From contig JBAUTF010000345.1 of the NCBI GenBank assembly GCA_049582065.1, positions 1 to 24,896 on the forward strand: a stretch of DNA of 24,896 nt, read 5' to 3'. Origin of the DNA: DATKSS01 sp049582065 (lineage in GTDB: Bacteria; Chloroflexota; Dormibacteria; Dormibacterales; Dormibacteraceae). Position 1 is the first letter of the stretch. Each line of letters starts with the position of its first letter. Positions 7,944-15,605 of this stretch are shown here, piece by piece. A program made the translations under genes and the position numbers. The notes under the pieces are model-generated. The model was not told the origin of the DNA and did not search any database. It was given only the letters and a program-made list of their open reading frames with translations.

Positions 7944-7972
7944 GGGGACGGTGAGCGCCGCGCACCGTCCCC
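7944..7972 (+). terminator. Perfect 10-bp intercistronic hairpin between receptor and permease genes
   Basis: GGGGACGGTG (7944-7953) pairs fully with CACCGTCCCC (7963-7972) around a 9-nt loop. No T-run follows. In operons of this kind such hairpins often act as partial terminators or 3' end protectors that give more receptor than permease mRNA; that role is inferred. Confidence 0.5.
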
Positions 7973-7986
7973 TCTCCTGAACATCC

Positions 7987-8862
7987 ATGACCCTGGTTCT
8001 GGAAGCTGCCGTCCTCGGGATCCTCACCGGTGGGGTCTACGCGCTCATGGCGTCCGGCCTGACGCTGATCTTCGGCGTGATGCGAATCATCAACGTCGGC
8101 CACGGCGCGCTGGTGGTGCTCGGGGCCTACCTGAGCTTTGCCGTGTGGCGCGCCGTGCACATCGACCCGTTCCTCACCCTCGTCATCACAATGCCGGTCA
8201 TGTTCGTGCTCGGCATCGTGCTGCAAGTGGTGTTCATAAGGCCGCTCAAGACCGACCGCGAAGCGCTTTCCGTGCTCGTGACCTATGCCATCGCCCTCGG
8301 GATCGAGGGCCTGCTTGGGTTCTTCTTCACCTCCAACTACGTCCAGCTGCGTACCGGCTACGCCAACGCGAGCTTTCCGATCGGCAGCTTCCGCATCACT
8401 TACGTGTACGTGTACGGGTTCCTGCTGTGCCTCGCGATCCTGGCCGCCATCTTCCTGATGCTCTATCGCACGACGTTCGGCGCGTCGATCCGAGCCACGA
8501 TGCTGAACCGGACCGCCGCGCAGCTCATCGGGATCGACGTCGACCGCGTTTCCGCCATCGCGTTCGGCATAGGCATGGCGACCGCCGCGGCGGGCGGCGT
8601 GGTGTTCGGGATCACCAACGCCTTCAACCCGGGCAGCCATTACGACCTCATCTCGAGGCTGCTCACGATCATCGTGCTGGGCGGGTTGGGCAGCCTGCGC
8701 GGCGCCATCATCGCCGCTCTCGTGATGCTCGTGTCCGAGGACATCACCTCGGTCCTGATCTCACCCGTGTGGGCGAGCTTCGTGTTCTTCGTGATCCTCG
8801 TGCTCGTGCTGCTCGTGCGGCCCGAGGGCCTCTACGGCGTGCGAGTCCGCGACCGCCTGTGA
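7987..8862 (+). CDS. livH: Liv-type ABC transporter permease, LivH family
   Basis: Inner-membrane permease of 291 residues with about eight hydrophobic segments. It has the LivH N-terminus GILTGGVYALMASGLTLIFGVMRIINVGHGALVVLGAY, and the conserved cytoplasmic segment TTFGASIRATMLNRTAAQLIGIDVDRVSAIAFGIG contacts the ATPases. It forms a heterodimer with the LivM protein encoded next. The ATG at 7987 has no clear ribosome binding site. Its stop overlaps the next start as GTGA. Confidence 0.94.
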   Translation: MTLVLEAAVLGILTGGVYALMASGLTLIFGVMRIINVGHGALVVLGAYLSFAVWRAVHIDPFLTLVITMPVMFVLGIVLQVVFIRPLKTDREALSVLVTYAIALGIEGLLGFFFTSNYVQLRTGYANASFPIGSFRITYVYVYGFLLCLAILAAIFLMLYRTTFGASIRATMLNRTAAQLIGIDVDRVSAIAFGIGMATAAAGGVVFGITNAFNPGSHYDLISRLLTIIVLGGLGSLRGAIIAALVMLVSEDITSVLISPVWASFVFFVILVLVLLVRPEGLYGVRVRDRL

Positions 8863-9875
8863 GGAGCCTGCCTCGCGTTCGGCTGATCCAGGGCGCGGGG
8901 GTGGTCGTGGCGTTCGCCGTCGCGCTTGCCGTGCCGGCTCTCGCGCCTGACCCGGCGACAACCAACATCGCGGTGTTCACGATGATGTACATCGGCCTGG
9001 CGACCGCATGGAACATCATGGGCGGCTACACCGGGTATATCTCCCTCGGCCACGCCGGCTTCTTCGGCTTCGGCGCCTACGCCCTCGGGCTGCTGCTCGC
9101 ACGCTTTGGGGTGGCCGGCGGCTACTCGCCTTTCCTGTTAGTGCCGGTCGCCGGAGTGTTCACCGCGGTGCTGGCGCTGGGCATCGGCTGGTTCGCCCTA
9201 CGGACGAGGGCGGCGACGTTCGTCATCGTCACGATCGCCTTCATGTTCATGCTGCAGCTGCTCGCCGAGAACCTTGTCGGCATCACCGGCGGCGGGGGCG
9301 GCTTGAGCTTCCCCATCCCGACCTGGAGCGGAGACTTCTTCAACACCCCCTACTACTACGCGATGTTCCTGCTCGCGGCGGTCGGTCTCGGCGCTTCGTG
9401 GCTCATCCGCAACTCGAAGTTCGGCCTGAGCCTGCTGGCGATCCGCGACGACGAGGACAAAGCGCTGGCGGTCGGGGTGCCCACCCGCGCGTTCAAGCTC
9501 ACCGCTTTCATCATCAGCGCGACCCTGGTCGGGATGATCGGCGGCGTCTACGGCTACTACGTGACATACATCTACCCGCAGTTCGTGGTCGACCCGCTCA
9601 TCGGCATCTCGATGGTGCTGATGGTCTTTCTCGGCGGGCTCGGGACGTTGAGCGGGCCTGTGCTCGGCGCGCTAATCCTCGAGCCGACGCAGCTCTGGCT
9701 CGCCTACAACTACGGCGCGAGCCGGCTGTACCTGGTCCTTTACGCCGCAGTGTTCCTGGGCGTGATCCTGCTGCTGCCGCGGGGCATCGTGCCGTCTGCT
9801 CTCGAGCTGCTCGAAAGGTGGCGTACGCGGGCCGGACCGCCGGCACCGACGCCAGCCAGGGCTGTCACACCGTGA
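8859..9875 (+). CDS. livM: Liv-type ABC transporter permease, LivM family
   Basis: Second permease subunit, 338 residues. The GTG at 8859 overlaps the livH stop (GTGA); the open frame extends further upstream only as a shadow of livH. Family marks are AWNIMGGYTGYISLGHAGFFGFGAYALGLL, the RDDEDKALAVGVPTRAFKLTAFIISA cytoplasmic loop and GGLGTLSGPVLGAL near the C-terminus, with about nine or ten membrane segments. The C-terminal tail is Pro/Ala-rich. It pairs with LivH and is driven by the LivG and LivF ATPases encoded directly downstream. Confidence 0.94.
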   Translation: MRSLPRVRLIQGAGVVVAFAVALAVPALAPDPATTNIAVFTMMYIGLATAWNIMGGYTGYISLGHAGFFGFGAYALGLLLARFGVAGGYSPFLLVPVAGVFTAVLALGIGWFALRTRAATFVIVTIAFMFMLQLLAENLVGITGGGGGLSFPIPTWSGDFFNTPYYYAMFLLAAVGLGASWLIRNSKFGLSLLAIRDDEDKALAVGVPTRAFKLTAFIISATLVGMIGGVYGYYVTYIYPQFVVDPLIGISMVLMVFLGGLGTLSGPVLGALILEPTQLWLAYNYGASRLYLVLYAAVFLGVILLLPRGIVPSALELLERWRTRAGPPAPTPARAVTP

Positions 9876-10603
9876 GCCTCCTTCAGATCGACCGCCTGTG
9901 CAAGCGATTCGGAGGTGTCGTCGCCGTCGACGAGTGCTCGCTGTCGGTCGAGCCCGGGAGCATCACGGGCCTGATCGGCCCCAACGGCTCTGGCAAGACA
10001 ACTGTCTTCAACCTGGTCACCGGCTTCATCCCGAAGGACAAGGGCACCGTGACGTTCAAGTCGCAAGTGATCGACCGTATGGGCCCTGACCAGATCTACG
10101 AGCTCGGCATCGGCCGCACCTTCCAGCTTGCCCGGATCTTTCCGCGCCTCACAGCGCTGGAGAACATGCTCGTGCCTGTGCGCCGCAAGGGCCTACGGGC
10201 GCTCTTCTCGGGCGCGGGCTGGAGCAGCGAAAAGGCGCGCGCGATGGAGATGCTCGACTTCCTCGAGATCTCGCACGTGGCGGGAAAGCTCGGCGGCGCG
10301 CTGTCCTACGGCCAGCGCAAGCTGCTCGAGCTGGGCGCGGTGATGATGGCCGAGCCGGACCTGGTCCTGCTGGACGAGCCTGCGGGAGGTGTCAACCCCG
10401 CCTTGCTCGACCGCATCTCAATACACATCCGCAAGCTCAACTCGCGCGGCATCACCTTTCTCATCGTCGAGCACAACATGGGCTTCGTCATGAACCTGTG
10501 CACCGATGTGGTCGTGATGCACCGGGGCCACCCCATCGCCAGTGGCAAACCAGATGTCGTGCGCGAGGACCCAGCCGTGCTCGACGCGTACCTGGGGGCC
10601 TGA
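9872..10603 (+). CDS. livG: Liv-type ABC transporter ATP-binding protein, LivG family
   Basis: Cytoplasmic ATPase subunit of 243 residues. The GTG at 9872 overlaps the livM stop (GTGA). Walker A is GPNGSGKTT (36-44). LivG-type features are GIGRTFQLARIFPRLTALENM, a signature written LSYGQRK rather than LSGGQ, Walker B LVLLDEPAGGVNP and the switch histidine in VEHNMGFVM. The following livF start is 1 bp after its stop. Confidence 0.94.
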   Translation: MSLLQIDRLCKRFGGVVAVDECSLSVEPGSITGLIGPNGSGKTTVFNLVTGFIPKDKGTVTFKSQVIDRMGPDQIYELGIGRTFQLARIFPRLTALENMLVPVRRKGLRALFSGAGWSSEKARAMEMLDFLEISHVAGKLGGALSYGQRKLLELGAVMMAEPDLVLLDEPAGGVNPALLDRISIHIRKLNSRGITFLIVEHNMGFVMNLCTDVVVMHRGHPIASGKPDVVREDPAVLDAYLGA

Positions 10604-10604
10604 C

Positions 10605-11324
10605 ATGGGAGCGCTCCTCGAACTGCTCGCGGTGAAGGCGGGCTACGGCGGCGGCGACATCCTGCAGGGCGTGGACCTCACGGTGGAGGAGGGCGGCCTC
10701 ACCTGCATCGTTGGGCCCAACGGGGCGGGCAAGTCGACGATCCTGCGGGTCGTCAGCGGCCTGCTGCGGCCGAGCGCCGGCTCGGTGGTGTTCAACGGCG
10801 AGTCGCTGGTGGGCAAAAGCCCGCGCGCCATCCTCGCCAGGGGCATCGTCCAGGTCCCACAGGAGCGCAGCCTCTTCCCCACCATGACGGTCTGGGAAAA
10901 CGTGCGGCTCGGCGCTTACAGCCTGCGCGACCGAAGCCTGGTCGACAAGCGCATGCGCACGGTGTGCGAGACGTTTCCTCTTGTTTCCGAACGCAGGCAT
11001 GACCTGGCCGCGTCGCTCTCCGGCGGCCAGCAGAAGATCGTCGAGTTCGCCCGCGCGATGATGCTCGACCCATCTCTTCTCATCCTGGACGAACCTTCGA
11101 TGGGCCTCGACCCGAAGACGCGGTCGCTCGTCTTCAAGACCATCGGCACACTGAACGAATCCGGTCGCACGCTGCTGCTGGTCGAGCAGAACGCACGGTC
11201 CGGCCTCGGCATCGCCACGCACGGGGTCGTGATGGAGAGCGGCCGGGTGCGGCTGCAAGGGCCCGGCCTGGAGGTCCTGAACAACCCTGAGATAGGGCGC
11301 CTCTACCTCGGGGCCACCGCGTGA
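10605..11324 (+). CDS. livF: Liv-type ABC transporter ATP-binding protein, LivF family
   Basis: Second ATPase of the importer, 239 residues. Walker A is GPNGAGKST (37-45). The LivF-type Q-loop region reads VQVPQERSLFPTMTVWENVRLGAY, the signature LSGGQQK, and Walker B LLILDEPSMGLDP; the H-loop position is Q in LLVEQNA, as usual in LivF. The ATG at 10605 is used; upstream in-frame ATG codons lie inside livG. Its stop overlaps the next start as GTGA, coupling the importer to the catabolic genes behind it. Confidence 0.94.
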   Translation: MGALLELLAVKAGYGGGDILQGVDLTVEEGGLTCIVGPNGAGKSTILRVVSGLLRPSAGSVVFNGESLVGKSPRAILARGIVQVPQERSLFPTMTVWENVRLGAYSLRDRSLVDKRMRTVCETFPLVSERRHDLAASLSGGQQKIVEFARAMMLDPSLLILDEPSMGLDPKTRSLVFKTIGTLNESGRTLLLVEQNARSGLGIATHGVVMESGRVRLQGPGLEVLNNPEIGRLYLGATA

Positions 11325-12922
11325 GCACAGCCGGCTCGTTCGACATCATCTTCGCAGGCGCGGGCCACAACAACCTGGTCACGGCCGCATACGCGGCGCG
11401 TGCCGGGTTTCGGGTCCTGGTGCTCGAGGGCGCGGACCGGATCGGCGGTGATACGACCAGCGAGGAGCTGACCCTGCCCGGCTTCGTGCATGACCCGTGC
11501 GCGACCGCTCACAACCTGATCCAGAGCAATCCCCTGATGAAGAACAACGAGCTGCGATTGGACACCCACGGGCTCAAGTACCTGTATCCCGACCCCGTCT
11601 TCACGATGCCCTTTCTCGATGGCGCGTCAATCACGATGTGGCGCGACGTCGAACGGACCTGCGCCGAGATCGCGCGGTTCTCGGCGGCCGACGCGGCCGC
11701 ATACCGCGATCTGCTCAACGATTGGGAGCAGATGGCGCCGGTGGTCAACGACGAGCGCTCGAACCCTCCCCGGCCTCCGCAGAAACTCGAGGCGCAGATG
11801 CGAGCCGGCTCGCTCGGCGACCGGATGGTCGAGATCTGGCGCGCGAAGGCGATCGACGTCATCAAGGAGAGGTTCCAGGACGAGCACGTCCGCGCGTTCT
11901 TCGCCTGGGTCGCGTTCATGACGCTGCATCCGCTCGACGAGCCTGAGACCGGGTTGCTCGCCTTTTCCCTGGTGGCCGGACGACAGCGCTTCAGCTGGAT
12001 CCTTCCGGAAGGCGGCTCGATCCAGCTTCCGCTGGCGCTGCAGAAGATCATCGAGGAGAACGGAGGCGCGATCCACACCTCCAAGCGCGTGACGCGGATC
12101 GTCGTGGAAGGAGGCCGCGCCGCCGGAGTCGAGGCTGCCGACGGCACCGCGTACCGTGCGGACAGGGCCGTCGTGTCGACGATCCACGTCAAGCACCTCC
12201 CCGGCATCCTCGGCGAGGATCACCTGCCCGGCGACTACCGCGCCGGAATCGCGCGCTGGCAGCCGAACCTCACGATGTTCGTGTCGCATTACGCGTTGAG
12301 CGAGGCGCCGCGCTTCAACGGCGGCGACGTCCCGCGGCCCTCCGTGACGATGGGAGCGCTCGAGTCGCTCGATTCGTACGACGCGATGCTCCGAGCATTC
12401 CGATCAGGTCAGATCGACCTCGACGAGCCTGTGTTCCTGGCGCTGACGCCCACGGTGATCGACCCGTCGCGCGCCCCTGCCGGGCAGCACACGTTCAAGG
12501 TGATCAGCTTTCTGCCGTACGAGCTGGCGGATGGCCCAGAGCAATGGGACCGCATCAAGTCGGACGTGTCCCAGGCGCTGTTCGAACGCCTTGCCAGATA
12601 CTCACCCAACCTGTCTCGACGCATCGTGCTGGCCGAGCACGTCGACAGCCCGCTGGACCTCGAGCGCCGCAACCCCGCGAACTGGCGCGGCTCGTGCCAC
12701 GGCGGCGCCAACTCTCCGGAGCAAAGCGGCTACTTCCGCCCCGTGAAAGGCTGGTCGTCGTACCAGACGCCGGTCTCGGGCCTGTACCAGAACGGCGCGT
12801 GCACCCACCCTGGAGGTTCCGTCTCGGGGTTACCCGGACGCAACTGCGCCCAGGTGCTGCTGCGCGACCTCGGTTCCAGCCTCGACCAAGCCATCGGGTT
12901 GAAGGACGAAATGAAGACGTGA
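11321..12922 (+). CDS. FAD-dependent oxidoreductase of the phytoene-desaturase/carotenoid-oxygenase-like superfamily
   Basis: Flavoprotein of 533 residues. The N-terminal dinucleotide fold has GAGHNN (13-18) followed by LVTAAYAARAGFRVLVLEG, the variant in which Asn replaces the last Gly of GxGxxG. Next come DRIGGDTTSEELTLPGF, a typical FAD-pyrophosphate region, and a C-terminal FAD motif around GLYQNGACTHPGGSVSGLPG. Such proteins oxidise or isomerise unsaturated or amine-containing substrates; most are misnamed as carotenoid enzymes. There are no carotenoid genes here. Its position behind an importer and before a C-C hydrolase suggests oxidation of the imported compound. The GTG at 11321 overlaps the livF stop. 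Confidence 0.87.
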   Translation: MSTAGSFDIIFAGAGHNNLVTAAYAARAGFRVLVLEGADRIGGDTTSEELTLPGFVHDPCATAHNLIQSNPLMKNNELRLDTHGLKYLYPDPVFTMPFLDGASITMWRDVERTCAEIARFSAADAAAYRDLLNDWEQMAPVVNDERSNPPRPPQKLEAQMRAGSLGDRMVEIWRAKAIDVIKERFQDEHVRAFFAWVAFMTLHPLDEPETGLLAFSLVAGRQRFSWILPEGGSIQLPLALQKIIEENGGAIHTSKRVTRIVVEGGRAAGVEAADGTAYRADRAVVSTIHVKHLPGILGEDHLPGDYRAGIARWQPNLTMFVSHYALSEAPRFNGGDVPRPSVTMGALESLDSYDAMLRAFRSGQIDLDEPVFLALTPTVIDPSRAPAGQHTFKVISFLPYELADGPEQWDRIKSDVSQALFERLARYSPNLSRRIVLAEHVDSPLDLERRNPANWRGSCHGGANSPEQSGYFRPVKGWSSYQTPVSGLYQNGACTHPGGSVSGLPGRNCAQVLLRDLGSSLDQAIGLKDEMKT

Positions 12923-13998
12923 GCGAACGGGAGGCGCCCAACCGAGTCCACGTCGCGGCCCACCACTGGCGGCCGCGTTTCGTCGCCAATGGGATCGATG
13001 TCAACGACTTCGACGAGACGGTGGCGAAGACCACGGAGTGGAAGGACTGGGGACCCAACTGGCTGGCCGCCGGCGGGATGCACGAGGCGCTCGGCGCCGA
13101 GGCGCAAGCTCGGGGACATTCGCTCTCTGCCGCCGAGGCCTACCAGCGCGCGGCGTGGTGCTACCACCTCGGCAAGTTCCTGTGGTTCGAGAACCTCGAG
13201 ATGCACGGCGAGCTGCGTGACCGTTCGGTCTGGGTTTACCAGAAGGCCCTGCCCCACCTCGACCCGCCCGCCAAGCGCCTCGAGATCCCCTTCGAGCGCA
13301 AGTTCATCCCGTGCAACCTGCGGTTGGCCAAAGGCGCGAACCGGCCCCCGCTGGTGCTTATCGTGCCCGGCTTGGACTCGTCCAAGGAAGAGCTCTATGC
13401 GATCGAAGAGGACTTCCTGCGCCGTGGGATGGCGACGCTGACGATCGACGGCCCCGGGCAGTCCGAGAACTCGGTGCACTTCGCGATCCGGCCCAACTGG
13501 GAGACCGTGATCACGCCGCTGCTCGACGAGCTGGGCCGCCGCGACATCGGCGTCGACCTCGACCGGGTCGGCCTGATGGGCATCAGCATGGGTGCGATCT
13601 ACGGCCCGCGGGCGGCAGCGCACGAGAAGCGGCTGCGAGCGCTGGTCGCGCTGGCGGGTCCCTACAACCTCGGCGACTGCTGGGACGCGCTGAACCCGCT
13701 CACGAAGGGCGGCTATATCTTCTATACGAAGTCGGCCGACGAGGCCGAGGCCAAGCGCAAGGCGTACACGCTCAACCTGGAGGGGATGCTGCACCTGGTC
13801 ACCCAGCCCATGCTCGTGATCCACGGCGCCAGGGACCGGCTGTTCCCGCCGGCGCAGGCCGAACGGATCGCGCGCGAGGCGCCGCACGCGACGCTCGTGA
13901 TGTACCCGGACGGCAACCACGTGTGCAACAACATCGCCTACAAGTACAGGCCCCTCATGGCCGACTGGATGGCCGAACAGCTGGAGGCAGGGAGCTAG
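12919..13998 (+). CDS. Alpha/beta hydrolase resembling 2,6-dihydroxypseudooxynicotine hydrolase (FrsA-like group)
   Basis: Cytoplasmic hydrolase of 359 residues, GTG at 12919 overlapping the oxidoreductase stop. A helical N-terminal domain of about 130 residues precedes an alpha/beta-hydrolase core. The entry motif is VPGLDSSKEELY and TIDGPGQ; the nucleophile is Ser223 in GISMG, with Asp306 in HGARDRLFPP and His334 in PDGNHVCNN as the other triad members. The paired motifs PGLxSxKEE, DGPGQ and GxHxCxN are those of 2,6-dihydroxypseudooxynicotine hydrolase, which cleaves a C-C bond in nicotine breakdown. The relation is from remembered family motifs, so the substrate is not claimed. A polyketide-type or aromatic ketone is equally possible. 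Last gene of the operon. Confidence 0.85.
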   Translation: MSEREAPNRVHVAAHHWRPRFVANGIDVNDFDETVAKTTEWKDWGPNWLAAGGMHEALGAEAQARGHSLSAAEAYQRAAWCYHLGKFLWFENLEMHGELRDRSVWVYQKALPHLDPPAKRLEIPFERKFIPCNLRLAKGANRPPLVLIVPGLDSSKEELYAIEEDFLRRGMATLTIDGPGQSENSVHFAIRPNWETVITPLLDELGRRDIGVDLDRVGLMGISMGAIYGPRAAAHEKRLRALVALAGPYNLGDCWDALNPLTKGGYIFYTKSADEAEAKRKAYTLNLEGMLHLVTQPMLVIHGARDRLFPPAQAERIAREAPHATLVMYPDGNHVCNNIAYKYRPLMADWMAEQLEAGS

Positions 13999-14051
13999 AG
14001 TCGCGGGCGGAAAAGCCCCCGACGGATCGCCGCGGATTTTCGGCCGCGCCT
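13999..14051. other. Convergent intergenic gap
   Basis: 53 bp between the converging hydrolase and OsmC genes. It holds two weak hairpins: GGGC/GCCC around GGAAAA, and CGCGG/CCGCG around ATTTTCGG. Neither is a standard intrinsic terminator, though a bidirectional terminator would be expected here. Confidence 0.3.
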
Positions 14052-14594
14052 CTAGAGCACAGCTCCATTTAGGGTGGTTTCCAGCGCCACCGGGATGGGA
14101 TGCCGCAGGCTCTGCGCCGCGTGGCAGGCTCGCTCGGCGTGGGCCGCCAAGCGCTTGACCTGCTCGACACCGGCCGGGCTCATGATGTCGAGCTTGATGG
14201 TCACCTCTTCGAAGTAAGCGGGCGCGTCGTCGACGTCGTACTTCTCGGTGTTGCGAAAAGTGGCACGAACGTCAGCTGTCGCGTCGTCGATCGGGACCTC
14301 ATACAGGGGCGCGAACCGCGCCAGTTGAGTAAGCAGTCAAAACGCCGTCCCCATCATGAGGAACTGCAGCGGGGAAGCGCCCTTTTCCGTGCCGCCCCGC
14401 GCGAATGGCTCATCTGCTTCGACGGTGAATTTGCCCATGCGCCCTTCGAGGTGGACGTTCTCGATGATCCGCGCAACCGCGCGCGTGGTGACGATGCGCT
14501 CGTCGGGAGTCTTGGCGCTCATCTCAGAGCGCAATCGCTCGATCTCGCGCATCTGCTTCTCGAGGTCGACGCGCCCCCGTCTCGAGCTCGCCAT
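14052..14594 (-). CDS. OsmC-family peroxide reductase, candidate selenoprotein (in-frame TGA at 14339-14337)
   Basis: Read through one TGA, the frame gives a 180-residue OsmC/Ohr-superfamily protein: a charged N-terminal helix, the first beta half (GRMGKFTVEADEPFARGGTEKG), GASPLQFLMMGTAF, then the TGA as residue 86, then LLTQLARFAPLYEVPIDD and the second half up to a TAG at 14052. In the family pattern SPLELLLMGLGGC the TGA falls exactly on the redox Cys. The second redox Cys is kept as C157 (ERACHAAQSLRHPIPV). OsmC proteins reduce hydroperoxides with this Cys pair. A 6-bp hairpin with a GUU loop 20 nt after the TGA fits a bacterial SECIS. The ATG at 14594 has AGGG 9 bp upstream; TTG at 14603 is an alternative, giving Sec89. 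A plain nonsense mutation or base error from TGC/TGT remains possible. Selenocysteine machinery is not in the window. Confidence 0.8.
14308..14322 (-). promoter_or_regulatory. Candidate bacterial SECIS hairpin
   Basis: On the minus strand GGCGCG (14322-14317), loop GTT (14316-14314) and CGCGCC (14313-14308) form a perfect 6-bp stem. The loop begins 21 nt after the TGA and starts with G. Known bacterial SECIS elements lie directly downstream of UGA, with a small loop that has a G in its first two positions, about 16-37 nt from the UGA. GC-rich DNA forms such stems by chance, so this is supportive rather than decisive. Confidence 0.55.
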
Positions 14595-14625
14595 CGCGCT
14601 CAACCCTAGCGGATGGCTTCATGTG

Positions 14626-14631
14626 CATATA
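14626..14631 (-). promoter_or_regulatory. Possible -10 element of the OsmC gene
   Basis: TATATG on the minus strand stands out in a GC-rich region, about 31 bp before the ATG at 14594. Only a poor -35 (TCGAAC, 18-bp spacing) is present upstream. Confidence 0.3.
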
Positions 14632-14644
14632 AGCCTCTGAGCGC

Positions 14645-14899
14645 GTGACGTTCGACCCTGTGTCGCGAGGCGCGTGGGGCGCACGCTGGATCGCGGAGGT
14701 GAGTCCAACGGCAACCATTCCCCAAGAGCACAAGCGGCTGACGCGAAGCCGGTCTGACCGGACCCTTGGACTCCTGTTCGGCCTGATGCTCGGCGACAGC
14801 GCGGTCGGTGTGGTGGCCGGGGTCGCCGCCGGCCTGGTGATCGGAGCGATAGTCCAGGCACAGCGTGGCGGCACCAGACCAGAAAAGCCCGGCGTTTAG
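14645..14899 (+). CDS. Small glycine-rich membrane protein, hypothetical
   Basis: 84-residue frame, divergent from the OsmC gene. The N-terminal half is unremarkable; the C-terminal half has one or two hydrophobic stretches with spaced glycines (LGLLFGLMLGDSAVGVVAGV, then AAGLVIGAIV), a glycine-zipper pattern seen in small membrane proteins. The GTG at 14645 has no clear ribosome binding site and other starts in frame are no better, so the first 30 residues are uncertain. It ends 58 bp before the heme-operon regulator. No function can be named. Confidence 0.4.
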   Translation: MTFDPVSRGAWGARWIAEVSPTATIPQEHKRLTRSRSDRTLGLLFGLMLGDSAVGVVAGVAAGLVIGAIVQAQRGGTRPEKPGV

Positions 14900-14941
14900 G
14901 CGCAGGCCGCCGCGGGCCTGAAGAGGTTTCGACAGTTTTAG

Positions 14942-14950
14942 TGATAATTT
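14942..14950 (+). promoter_or_regulatory. Possible extended -10 of the heme operon
   Basis: TGATAATTT (TG, one base, then TAATTT) lies 7 bp before the GTG at 14958, which would make the first transcript leaderless. No good -35 is seen at standard spacing. There is no ribosome binding site before the regulator gene, which fits a leaderless start. Confidence 0.35.
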
Positions 14951-14957
14951 GACCACG

Positions 14958-15605
14958 GTGGGCTCTGCAACCTCGACCGGGCCATCCGCGTCGCCATGGC
15001 TCAGCCTTGGCGAGGCGAGCCGTTTGCTCGGCATCACGCCGGCGACCCTGCGCCGGTGGGCCGACCATGGCGACGTAGCGGCGTTCGTCACTCCCGGCGG
15101 ACACCGCCGGTTCGCGCGAGCCGCGATCGAAGCCCTGGTGCCGCGGAGGTTGGCCCGCCGTCCGCTGACCGGCCTCGGCGACAGCGCGACCCGCGTGGCG
15201 CATGTCTACCGGCGCTCGAGCGCTGCGGGGCGACCCGCCGCCACCAGCGGCGCGCTGTCCGAAGCGGACCGGGCCGAGTTCAAGGAGCGTGGCCGCCGGC
15301 TGCTGATGCTCCTGCTCGACCACGTCGCTGACGAGAAGAGGCCGAGGTCCGGCGCGAAGTTGGCCGAGGCGGTCGCGGCCGCATCGGAGTACGGGCGCAG
15401 GGCCGCCTCGCTCGGAGCGGCGCTTTCCGAAACCGTCGAGGCCTTCGTCCGGTTTCGAGGAGCGTTCACCGGAGAGCTGGCCGCCATTGCCAGGCGCCGC
15501 CGGCTCGACACCAAAGAGGCGACCGCGCTGCTGGTCGAGGCTGACGGAGCGGTCGACCGGCTCCTGGTCGCACTGATGAACGGGCACGGCGGGAGCGCCA
15601 TATGA
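14958..15605 (+). CDS. MerR/excisionase-like HTH regulator with a helical C-terminal domain, first gene of the heme operon
   Basis: 215 residues. The N-terminal winged HTH reads SLGEASRLLGITPATLRRWA followed by DHGDVAAFVTPGGHRRFARA, the wing pattern of MerR/BldC/excisionase-type proteins. After a linker, the C-terminal about 100 residues are helical and rich in Ala, Arg and Leu (KLAEAVAAASEYGRRAASLG, SETVEAFVRFRGAFTGELAA). This recalls the RsbRD N-terminal or CdaR-type helical sensor domains, by impression only. No B12-binding or cysteine motif is seen. The start is either GTG 14958, leaderless, or TTG 14949. The stop overlaps hemC as ATGA, so it is very likely the regulator of heme synthesis, perhaps sensing heme or a precursor. 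Confidence 0.8.
   Translation: MGSATSTGPSASPWLSLGEASRLLGITPATLRRWADHGDVAAFVTPGGHRRFARAAIEALVPRRLARRPLTGLGDSATRVAHVYRRSSAAGRPAATSGALSEADRAEFKERGRRLLMLLLDHVADEKRPRSGAKLAEAVAAASEYGRRAASLGAALSETVEAFVRFRGAFTGELAAIARRRRLDTKEATALLVEADGAVDRLLVALMNGHGGSAI

Noticed and set aside
6843..8027. 394-codon minus-strand frame over the substrate-binding-protein gene
   Set aside because: Opposite a clear lipoprotein receptor gene; composition (Arg, Asp, Val, His) typical of antisense frames.
11321..12922. Carotenoid biosynthesis enzyme
   Set aside because: No other carotenoid genes are near, and the gene is coupled to an importer and a hydrolase; the superfamily is broad.
14337..14603. The 88-residue frame as a complete short OsmC-like protein or simple pseudogene
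   Set aside because: The same frame continues after the TGA with about 95 codons of intact OsmC homology, and the TGA sits on the redox Cys position. A selenoprotein explains this better, though a nonsense mutation is not excluded.
14100..14609. 169-codon open frame on the plus strand opposite the OsmC gene
   Set aside because: Its translation has no family resemblance and is antisense to clear OsmC homology; a GC-rich shadow.
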